A stretch of DNA of 30,778 nucleotides from a virus. Below are positions 22,971-28,662 of this stretch, piece by piece. The position numbers and the translations under genes are program-made. Location of the stretch: the IMG/VR virus record IMGVR_UViG_3300006752_000130, positions 1-30,778 of that record, one strand, 5' to 3'. Position 1 is the stretch's first letter, and the number at the start of each line of letters is the position of its first letter. The notes under the pieces were generated by a model, which was not told the DNA's origin, did no database searches, and was given only the letters and a program-made list of their open reading frames with translations.

Positions 22971-23377
22971 AATTTACATTTATTACATTTCCAAAATTCT
23001 CCTAATTTGTTTAGTGTGTCAACTAAAGGTATAGGATTGTCTAACTGTTTCCACTTACCACCCATATCCCAAATGTAAGTTACTTCGCATTTATCTAAAG
23101 GTACATCTTTTTTGTCATCTTCAAAGTCGTGAGACACTTTAAGTATAGCTGCTTTCTTTCCAAGATTAGCACACCAAGCATTAGCCATTCTCTCTAATAG
23201 CAATCTTTGTCCTGTTGGTATAAGAGCATCTTTATACTTAACCTCCATTAATATAAGAAATTTATTATCAAACTCAAACACAGCATCAACATCTGATGGA
23301 TGTATCTTTCCGTTTTGTACTCCAGTAAAATCTATAGCCTGTTTCACTCTATCACTATTTTTTATTAAACTACTCAT
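22967..23377 (-). CDS. Predicted PD-(D/E)XK nuclease
   Basis: This 136-residue protein begins MSSLIKNSDRVKQAIDFTGV. The core SDVDAVFEFDNKFLILMEVK carries the D...ExK signature of the nuclease fold, followed by GQRLLLERMANAW, which fits the helix with the conserved Gln. The C-terminus ends CNKC. I chose the ATG at 23375-23377, which shortens the overlap with the upstream gene to 8 bp. The likely role is cutting DNA junctions, flaps or host DNA. The specific substrate is unknown. Confidence 0.65.
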   Translation of the reverse strand: MSSLIKNSDRVKQAIDFTGVQNGKIHPSDVDAVFEFDNKFLILMEVKYKDALIPTGQRLLLERMANAWCANLGKKAAILKVSHDFEDDKKDVPLDKCEVTYIWDMGGKWKQLDNPIPLVDTLNKLGEFWKCNKCKF

Positions 23378-23798
23378 ATTTATCAAATAAAGTTTTTAGC
23401 TTCTGTAGTTTACCAGCAAAACAAGAACCGCAATTAGTCATCTTATCATTGTAATTAAATACTCTATTATATATAGCAAGTAATTCTCTTTGCTCTTGAC
23501 CCGTAACTTGTGTCTTTTGTGCAGAGTAAAAGTCTGTCAGAAATGAATGTTCTTCTTGTGTTAGGCAGTTAGGTTTGTTATGAGGAAACATCTTGTTTAA
23601 TGTTTCTTTTCTTTTATCACATCCACAGTCTTTTCCTAGTGCATCAAACACTCCGTCAACTACAGCTTTAATTCCTGTAGCTTTTGTAATCTTTTCTACA
23701 GTATCACCAAGTCCATCAGATTGCTTTTCATATTTAGCAACCCACTCTTTATAGCGTTTGGTTCTTTTGTCGTTTGGTTTAGGTGGTATTTTATTCAT
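23370..23798 (-). CDS. Conserved Cys-containing phage protein of unknown function
   Basis: This 142-residue protein has GLGDTVEKITKATGIKAVVD, then KDCGCDKRKETLNKMFPHNK, then a helical part and TNCGSCFAGKLQKLK. I recognise the combination GLGDTxEKITKATGIK...DCGCxxRKxxLNxxFP as a conserved family in Bacteroidetes phages. C58, C60, C78, C123 and C126 could bind a metal. The function is unknown to me. It lies between the sigma-like gene and a nuclease gene. Confidence 0.6.
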   Translation of the reverse strand: MNKIPPKPNDKRTKRYKEWVAKYEKQSDGLGDTVEKITKATGIKAVVDGVFDALGKDCGCDKRKETLNKMFPHNKPNCLTQEEHSFLTDFYSAQKTQVTGQEQRELLAIYNRVFNYNDKMTNCGSCFAGKLQKLKTLFDKYE

Positions 23799-24363
23799 CT
23801 TTATTATTTTTAATTAAGTCAAAATCTCCGTTTAAGTAATCTTCAAAGTCCTCTCCAAACTTTGATTTGATTAAGTCTTTATAATTCTTACAGCTATTAA
23901 ATATAGATGTAACACTAATGTTTGTTTCTTTAGCTAATTTACGCATACTAATATCAGTTTCATAATATATCTTAAACAACTTTCTGTCGTACCAATGCTC
24001 CCAGTTTTCTACTTCAGCTTTAATTTTGTTAATCATTCTCTCTTCTGCACTATGTTTAGTAAAATTATAATACTCATCTTCTGCATCTACAACTTCATAA
24101 TTTACTTCATAATCATCAATTCTTATTATTTTATATTTGCCTTTAGCTTTTGAGTAATCACCCCATAGATTTTTTAATGTAACATAAACATAAAATTTAT
24201 TTACTTCTGTTTCATTATACATTATTTTTTGTGGGTCACCAACATATTTATTTAACCTTAAATACATCTCGTGAATAAAGTCTTCAACTAAGTGTCTTGG
24301 TATTCCTATTGACATTCCCATAGCAATCCAAGTATTGTGACTTTTAGATAATAACTCAAGCAT
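23791..24363 (-). CDS. Sigma-70-like RNA polymerase sigma factor
   Basis: This is a 190-residue protein. Residues 10-70 resemble sigma region 2 (HLVEDFIHEMYLRLNKYV, then FYVYVTLKNLWGDYSKAKGK). Residues about 122-165 resemble region 4, with a helix-turn-helix (KLFKIYYETDISMRKLAKET, then NISVTSIFNSCKNYKDL). An acidic linker separates them and an acidic tail follows. The size fits ECF-type or phage sigma factors. It could redirect host RNA polymerase to phage middle or late genes, possibly through the repeat elements in the accessory region, though that link is speculative. It overlaps both neighbours by 8 bp. Confidence 0.7.
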   Translation of the reverse strand: MLELLSKSHNTWIAMGMSIGIPRHLVEDFIHEMYLRLNKYVGDPQKIMYNETEVNKFYVYVTLKNLWGDYSKAKGKYKIIRIDDYEVNYEVVDAEDEYYNFTKHSAEERMINKIKAEVENWEHWYDRKLFKIYYETDISMRKLAKETNISVTSIFNSCKNYKDLIKSKFGEDFEDYLNGDFDLIKNNKDE

Positions 24364-24508
24364 TGTTAAATATAAAAAAATTAATCCAGACTATACCTAA
24401 ACTAATTCTAATAAGTTCTACTGTCCTATCGTATTCTTCTATCTCTATATCGTCAACATAATCAATTCCTATAACAAAACCTCTTATAAACTCTATCTGT
24501 ATGTTCAT
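24356..24508 (-). CDS. Small conserved phage protein of unknown function
   Basis: This 50-residue protein reads MNIQIEFIRGFVIGIDYVDD, then an acidic stretch and LIRISLGIVWINFFIF. I recognise the MNxQxxFIxGFxxGIxY...IxLGxxxI pattern as a very common small gene in Bacteroidetes phages. It is probably a small beta protein. Function unknown. It overlaps the sigma-like gene by 8 bp and starts one base after the RusA stop. Confidence 0.6.
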   Translation of the reverse strand: MNIQIEFIRGFVIGIDYVDDIEIEEYDRTVELIRISLGIVWINFFIFNNA

Positions 24509-24509
24509 A

Positions 24510-24920
24510 TTAATATTCAAATTGTACTTTTATTTTGTCTTCTGGTCCAAAATATTTAACCATATTTTTAATCTCTACTATGTTTTGGTCTTGCTCATAT
24601 ACAAAACCTTCTAGTGCATCAAAGAAAGCTTTATTTAAATTGTCTTGTAGGTCAGGCTTTGTGACTTTAGGAACTCTTGGTAGTCTTCTTTTCTTTGCTA
24701 AACTTTTAGGATAAGCATAAGCATATTCTATATAGTTAACTACAATAGGTGTTCCTGCAGGTACTATGTTGAACCCATCAGGCAACTGCCTACCTACTAG
24801 GTCTCTGACATATTTCTGATAGTCTGTTACTTTTTTTGGTTTATACTTAATACCATTCCTTCCTATCTTAAATGATTGATGTGCTAATGGTCTAATGTTT
24901 AATTCAAAAGTTAATATCAT
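24510..24920 (-). CDS. rusA: RusA-family Holliday junction resolvase
   Basis: This 136-residue endonuclease cuts four-way DNA junctions made during recombination-dependent replication and packaging. The family signature is clear: TKPDLQDNLNKAFFDALEGF (residues 87-106, with D90, D93, K97 and D101) followed by YEQDQNIVEIK (D111). The N-terminus shows a typical beta strand and a basic stretch. The length matches the family. The ATG overlaps the upstream stop as ATGA, coupling it to the ATPase gene. Confidence 0.85.
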   Translation of the reverse strand: MILTFELNIRPLAHQSFKIGRNGIKYKPKKVTDYQKYVRDLVGRQLPDGFNIVPAGTPIVVNYIEYAYAYPKSLAKKRRLPRVPKVTKPDLQDNLNKAFFDALEGFVYEQDQNIVEIKNMVKYFGPEDKIKVQFEY

Positions 24921-25747
24921 ATATTTAAAAATGGTTCTTTGTTAATGTTTGCTGGTATAGAATCTTGTACATAAGGCAATCCATCTGACATTATTTTAAA
25001 TGCAAAATCATCAAAAGGATAACCACGAGACCTTCTACATTTAACGATTGCTAAATCTTTATCTTCAGCAGATAACTGAAGGCTTATTTGTGTTTCTGTT
25101 TTTTTCTCCATAAACGAACCTAAATGTCCAGTTGCTTTATCACTATTAAAATTAGAATGTATAACAGTAATGATGTGTATGTTTAAATCTTGTGTCCACT
25201 TCATTAGATATTGTATAAGTTTATTAGATTGAACTAAATCATTGCTATCTAATATTAAATCTGCAATACCATCTATAATTACAAGTCCAGGATTATCTAC
25301 ATTATATAAATGCCAATTAATAAATTCAAGTCTTTCAAATGCAGAGTATTCTCTTAAAGCATAAGTATAATAATCTTTAGAGCTATCTGCCATTCTTATC
25401 ACTCTGTTAAATGTTCTTTGTGCGTGAAATCTACCTTGCTCTGTATCGTAATGAATAAGCTTTTTATTCTTACGCATACCTTTCATATCGTCAGTATATT
25501 TTTTATCGCAAGATAAATATGCACCAGCAAGTAAAGAAACTAAAAATGTCTTCTTGCTTTTAGGTGCAGCAGAAATAAAACTAAAATTACCATAGGTTCC
25601 TATCGGTAACGGTATAGGATTGTTTCCACCTGTGTTACCTTTTGAGATAGCGATTGGAGGATATTCAATCTTTTCTTGTGGGTCAACGTAACTTTGTTGG
25701 AGTATTTTTTTGAATTTTGTGTCATAGTCAATCTTTACTTGTTTCAT
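24917..25747 (-). CDS. RecA-fold ATPase (AAA_25 / RepA- or DnaB-like)
   Basis: This 276-residue protein carries a P-loop region FSFISAAPKSKKTFLVSLLA (residues 55-74), a Glu-containing strand IHYDTEQG (E103), Walker B GLVIIDGIADL (154-164, D159) and a sensor strand HIITVIHSN (191-199). This order is that of RecA-fold helicases and AAA_25 proteins, where the family acts in replication initiation or strand exchange. The P-loop is unusual: the Gly before the catalytic Lys is replaced by Lys (KSKKT), a variant I also associate with relatives in Bacteroidetes phages. It is coupled to rusA. Confidence 0.75.
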   Translation of the reverse strand: MKQVKIDYDTKFKKILQQSYVDPQEKIEYPPIAISKGNTGGNNPIPLPIGTYGNFSFISAAPKSKKTFLVSLLAGAYLSCDKKYTDDMKGMRKNKKLIHYDTEQGRFHAQRTFNRVIRMADSSKDYYTYALREYSAFERLEFINWHLYNVDNPGLVIIDGIADLILDSNDLVQSNKLIQYLMKWTQDLNIHIITVIHSNFNSDKATGHLGSFMEKKTETQISLQLSAEDKDLAIVKCRRSRGYPFDDFAFKIMSDGLPYVQDSIPANINKEPFLNI

Positions 25748-26036
25748 TTTTAAGTTTATGTTTAATCAGTTCTCTTACTAAGGATTGCATACTCTTTGCA
25801 ATATCTCCTGGCTTTCGCATATTATTCTTGTTTGCTACATCGTGAGCAAAAACATTAACATCAAGCCTTTCATAATAATATTTAGCATCTGTATCTAGTA
25901 TGCTATCAATTTTATTTAACATCTGCCACTCTACAAATAAGGAACTTAAATTATCCAATTTGTCTTCGTTTTGCTCAAACACATAATAAACGAACCAAGC
26001 ACACATTCTCTCTAATAATATAGTTTCTTTATTCAT
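25728..26036 (-). CDS. Protein of unknown function in the replication operon
   Basis: This 102-residue, mostly helical protein reads MNKETILLERMCAWFVYYVF, then DNLSSLFVEWQMLNKIDSIL and a basic C-terminus. A frame that starts 12 codons earlier (26072) would have to translate through the terminator hairpin at 26040-26063, so I prefer the ATG at 26034-26036. It precedes and overlaps the ATPase gene by 20 bp. A loader or regulator of the ATPase is conceivable, from position only. Confidence 0.5.
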   Translation of the reverse strand: MNKETILLERMCAWFVYYVFEQNEDKLDNLSSLFVEWQMLNKIDSILDTDAKYYYERLDVNVFAHDVANKNNMRKPGDIAKSMQSLVRELIKHKLKNETSKD

Positions 26037-26039
26037 AAT

Positions 26040-26063
26040 AAAAAAGGGAGCCGTAGCTCCCTT
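26040..26063 (-). terminator. Terminator or attenuator just before a start codon
   Basis: The minus strand reads AAGGGAGC, a four-base loop TACG, GCTCCCTT and a T run of about six. The perfect 8 bp stem ends only four bases before the ATG of the 102-residue gene. It would end the Erf-SSB transcript or control read-through to the ATPase and RusA genes. Confidence 0.8.
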
Positions 26064-26082
26064 GATAAACATAAAATAACAA

Positions 26083-26349
26083 TTAAAACGGTAAGTCGTC
26101 TTCAGTAGAGCTAGAAGAAACTGCTTCTCTTTCTACTTTTTCTGCTACGTTTATATTCCCGTCAGTCCAAAAGATTTTGCCATTGCCAATGTAATTCTTT
26201 GTAGCTTTAGCTTCTCTTTGTTCTTTTGTCTGCTCTTCATACATTTTAAGATTCTGACCATACTCATTAGTATCATCATTAATTGATAGTGTATAATTTT
26301 TATATACACCATCTTTTGTCTTAATACTTATTGTACCTAATGCACTCAT
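26083..26349 (-). CDS. Putative single-stranded DNA-binding protein (SSB-like)
   Basis: This 88-residue protein ends in an acidic Ser-rich tail finishing DDLPF (residues 84-88). This matches the conserved SSB tip (DDxPF) that docks repair and replication proteins. The first 60 residues contain short beta strands (GTISIKTKDGVYKNYTLSIN, NYIGNGKIFWTDG) that could form a minimal OB-like fold, shorter than in cellular SSB. It lies five bases after the Erf-like gene, fitting a partner in annealing. The fold is not proven by sequence. Confidence 0.65.
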   Translation of the reverse strand: MSALGTISIKTKDGVYKNYTLSINDDTNEYGQNLKMYEEQTKEQREAKATKNYIGNGKIFWTDGNINVAEKVEREAVSSSSTEDDLPF

Positions 26350-26354
26350 ATATA

Positions 26355-26909
26355 TTAATTTGTGGCTATTAATGCCTGTTCAACTTCTTTAGATATTCTG
26401 TATTTTTTCATAATATCTTCTATTTTACCACCGTCTTTTACAAACTTAGCTGCTTTAATAAAAGCAACGCTTTCAGCTTTTAAAATAGGTTTCTCGCTAC
26501 TTACGTTTTTATCGTGTGTATTTGTTGCATCAGAATCCTTAGTGTCATCTAATAGAAACAAATTACCCATAGCATACTTTTTAGCATAAGAAGATGCAGC
26601 ACCTGTTCTTTGTGGATGTTGCATACCTTTTGCATTAAAGTCAATTATTGCTTGTGCAGATGATTCTATCTGCATATTCATCTCCTCACAATCTATCAAC
26701 TTTGCAGTTGCTTCAATATAAGGATAATCTCCTACGACATTTAAATTGTCGTGCATCTTTAAAACACATTTGTATTTTTTTAGATGTGGCTTAAGTGCTT
26801 CAAGAATGTCTTCTGCACTTCTATACTTATAGTTACCAAATTTATTTAATTGATTCTTTGGTGCCTTAAGTTCCGTTGTAATTTTAAGTAATTTTTCTGT
26901 AATATTCAT
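26355..26909 (-). CDS. erf: Erf-family single-strand annealing protein
   Basis: This 184-residue protein would anneal complementary single strands during phage recombination. The family pattern is clear: KNQLNKFGNYKYRSAEDILE near the N-terminus, a beta-rich middle, and HPQRTGAASSYAKKYAMGNL with FLLDD after it. The C-terminal 60 residues are a linker and a small helical domain (IEDIMKKYRISKEVEQALI). It begins the recombination operon, followed by SSB-like, ATPase, RusA and later the PDDEXK exonuclease. A promoter candidate lies directly upstream. Confidence 0.88.
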   Translation of the reverse strand: MNITEKLLKITTELKAPKNQLNKFGNYKYRSAEDILEALKPHLKKYKCVLKMHDNLNVVGDYPYIEATAKLIDCEEMNMQIESSAQAIIDFNAKGMQHPQRTGAASSYAKKYAMGNLFLLDDTKDSDATNTHDKNVSSEKPILKAESVAFIKAAKFVKDGGKIEDIMKKYRISKEVEQALIATN

Positions 26910-26923
26910 AATTAAAGTTTAAA

Positions 26924-26956
26924 CAAATATATACAAATTTATTTAATATAACCAAA
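26924..26956 (-). promoter_or_regulatory. Bacteroidetes-type promoter for the recombination operon
   Basis: On the minus strand TTTG (26953-26956) is followed after 21 bp by TATATTTG (26924-26931), an exact TAnnTTTG match. The erf ATG at 26909 lies about 15 bp further on, giving a short leader. This is the best -33/-7 pair that I find in the window. Confidence 0.55.
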
Positions 26957-27302
26957 TTGCTTGTTTTTTTTGGTCATCATTATCAACGTGAATAAAAGTT
27001 TTAGCTATACCAAACCTTTGAAAACCCACCATTGATAATGCTTCTATAATTTTTAATCTTTTGCCTGTGTGTGTGCAATGTATGTCTGCTGCTCTACCAA
27101 TTAAATGTGAACTAGTAGTCAGTCCACCAACTTTTTTATTGTGAGCTGGTGTTCTATAACCTGAATTAATTTTGAATTGTACTCCTGCAATGTCTCTAGC
27201 TTCGTCTAAACACTCTAAAAACTCTCTGTCCATAAATCTATCTCCACTACCAGGATAATCAGGAGAATCAAATTCTTCTAGTTTAAAATATCTAAGTTCC
27301 AT
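26943..27302 (-). CDS. Endolysin, M15-type peptidase (D-Ala-D-Ala carboxypeptidase-like)
   Basis: This 119-residue enzyme would cut peptidoglycan cross-links at the end of infection. Zinc-site motifs of peptidase M15_3 are complete: SGYRTPAHNKKVGGLTTSSH at residues 47-66 (H66), GRAADIH (D73) and FIHVD (H105). The catalytic Asp or Glu before the last His is less clear. There is no signal peptide, so export depends on the holin encoded about 0.7 kb upstream. The length is typical for this compact class. Confidence 0.85.
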   Translation of the reverse strand: MELRYFKLEEFDSPDYPGSGDRFMDREFLECLDEARDIAGVQFKINSGYRTPAHNKKVGGLTTSSHLIGRAADIHCTHTGKRLKIIEALSMVGFQRFGIAKTFIHVDNDDQKKQAIWLY

Positions 27303-27468
27303 ATTTAAATGTAATTAATTTTTTTTATATTCGCAAAACGTAGCTGTAAATCTACGCTAAAAATTACTAAACTTCAGTAGGAATATTGTTGGAACAGATA
27401 CCTATTGAATTTACTTTTTCTATAGGGACTTTTTCTTTTCTTTCTTTTAGTATTTTCTTTCTTTTCTT

Positions 27469-27840
27469 TTAGTTATCTATAAAAGAATAGTTGTTATAAT
27501 ACTTACCATTAATATTATCCTTACTGAGTCTAATAGCTGTTTGTTTACCATTGTTAGGAAATATAAAAAAGCCTTCATATAGGTCAACATAGATGGCAAA
27601 ATAGTCTACTTTATCTATAGGATAATGTCCGTGAAAGGTAACGTGAACAGTACTTCTGTTTTTTCTTGGTACTTTACCAGTTGATTTAACTTGTACTTTT
27701 AATAGCTGACCTTTATAGTCAACTATACAATCATAGGTAGAAGAGTGTAATAATGGAAAAGATACTTCAATACCTCTTTTCATACATTCGGAAGCAAAAC
27801 TGTATTCAGCTAAACATCCTCTGTGATTAATATCCATCAT
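27469..27840 (-). CDS. PD-(D/E)XK endonuclease, Holliday-junction-resolvase-like
   Basis: This 123-residue protein has GCLAEYSFASECMKRGIEVS (E12), STYDCIVDYKGQLLKVQVKS (D37, Q50, K52) and a C-terminal beta part. This is the archaeal Hjc-like or PF11645-type nuclease core, here with Gln in place of the usual Glu in the ExK motif, a variant seen in that family. It could act on recombination intermediates beside RusA or as a restriction-type enzyme. The start is coupled to the preceding 44-codon gene by ATGA. Confidence 0.7.
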   Translation of the reverse strand: MMDINHRGCLAEYSFASECMKRGIEVSFPLLHSSTYDCIVDYKGQLLKVQVKSTGKVPRKNRSTVHVTFHGHYPIDKVDYFAIYVDLYEGFFIFPNNGKQTAIRLSKDNINGKYYNNYSFIDN

Positions 27841-27971
27841 CTTTTAATTCCTTGTCCTCTATATTTCTTTTTATAGCCTACTTGATTCTTACTAGCGTTC
27901 TTAGAATGAACACCAGGTCTCTTCTTCTTTTTAGGAGGAATATAAATTGCTACCTTAGCTTTTCTTGGCAT
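27837..27971 (-). CDS. Small basic conserved phage protein
   Basis: This 44-residue, Lys/Arg-rich protein reads MPRKAKVAIYIPPKKKKRPG, then VHSKNASKNQ and ends KKYRGQGIKR. I recognise the KKRPGVHxK...KKYRGQG pattern as a common small gene in Bacteroidetes phages, with no function known to me. High charge suggests nucleic-acid binding. Its TGA overlaps the nuclease ATG (ATGA), which supports translation. Confidence 0.6.
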   Translation of the reverse strand: MPRKAKVAIYIPPKKKKRPGVHSKNASKNQVGYKKKYRGQGIKR

Positions 27972-28005
27972 TATTTACAAATACAAACTTCGCAGTTACA
28001 CATAA

Positions 28006-28380
28006 TTAATTTGTTTTATTATTAAATTTCTCAAAGGTACGCATACCACCCAGACCTAACATACCAATTAATACAGTCATAAGATGCTCCATCTGTAAAG
28101 CTGGAGGTACTTGTTCTGGTCCTATAAACCATATTAGTAAATCTCTTAGCACAAAGTTATAGGCTAATGCTACTCCACATACCCAACCAATAAAAGGTCT
28201 CCAACCAGCAACAAATATTGTTCTATGTTGAGCTTCTATTTTATTAATCTCTCCCTGCAGTTCTATAAGCTTTTGAGGGTCTATCTCCTTTCCTTTTAGA
28301 AGTTCTCTTATTTCGAGTCCTAGACCGCTTAAATCGTCTGTTTTACCTATACCTAAAATTCTTAGTAGTCCTTTCAACAT
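28006..28380 (-). CDS. Holin, three-TM GTA type
   Basis: This 124-residue membrane protein matches the three-helix holin family named for gene-transfer agents (PF11351-like). An N-terminal amphipathic region (residues 1-55) contains QHRTIFVAGWRPFIGWVCGV, which leads into the first membrane helix. A second lies around 72-88 and a third, VLIGMLGLGGMRTFEK, around 98-118. It would form the lesion that releases the M15 endolysin encoded downstream. Confidence 0.82.
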   Translation of the reverse strand: MLKGLLRILGIGKTDDLSGLGLEIRELLKGKEIDPQKLIELQGEINKIEAQHRTIFVAGWRPFIGWVCGVALAYNFVLRDLLIWFIGPEQVPPALQMEHLMTVLIGMLGLGGMRTFEKFNNKTN

Positions 28381-28391
28381 ACTATGTTTAA

Positions 28392-28502
28392 TTATAGTCC
28401 GTTTTTAAATAGTAATTTCTTAATAATGTTATTCCAGTTTGTAACGAACCAACTGTTAAAGTTTCTAAATTGCTGTGCTAACCATTCAAATATTCTTACC
28501 AT
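28392..28502 (-). CDS. Tiny amphipathic protein near the holin
   Basis: This 36-residue protein reads MVRIFEWLAQQFRNFNSWFV and then TNWNNIIKKLLFKNGL. It is aromatic and amphipathic, and could lie on the membrane. It is placed four bases after the stop of the 51-residue membrane protein and just before the holin. I recall similar Trp-rich small proteins beside holins in other phages of this group. A holin helper or antiholin is possible. Confidence 0.5.
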   Translation of the reverse strand: MVRIFEWLAQQFRNFNSWFVTNWNNIIKKLLFKNGL

Positions 28503-28505
28503 AAT

Positions 28506-28661
28506 TTATTTTTTATTAAAATCATCTAAAAGTTGTATTGTCTTAATGACTGTATAAACCAACGTTGCTATAATTAAAAGTGCTTGTAGTGCTTCATTTA
28601 TCTGTGTCATACTTACTATATAAACTCCTAATCCTATTATTGTTGGTTTAAATCCTTCCAT
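28506..28661 (-). CDS. Small membrane protein, possible second holin or antiholin
   Basis: This 51-residue protein has two hydrophobic stretches (TIIGLGVYIVSMTQI and LQALLIIATLVYTVIKTI) and charged ends. Size, membrane segments and position directly between tail fibre and holin genes suggest a lysis role. The ATG at 28659-28661 falls one base after the tail fibre stop. No named family can be assigned. Confidence 0.5.
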   Translation of the reverse strand: MEGFKPTIIGLGVYIVSMTQINEALQALLIIATLVYTVIKTIQLLDDFNKK

Positions 28662-28662
28662 C

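Noticed and set aside
25728-26072. Longer frame starting at 26072 for the unknown replication-operon gene
   Set aside because: It would translate through a perfect terminator hairpin. The ATG just after the hairpin fits better.
27303-27468. Hairpin CGTAG/CTACG with four T after it on the minus strand
   Set aside because: The stem is only five bp with an eight-base loop and a short T run, too weak to call a terminator.
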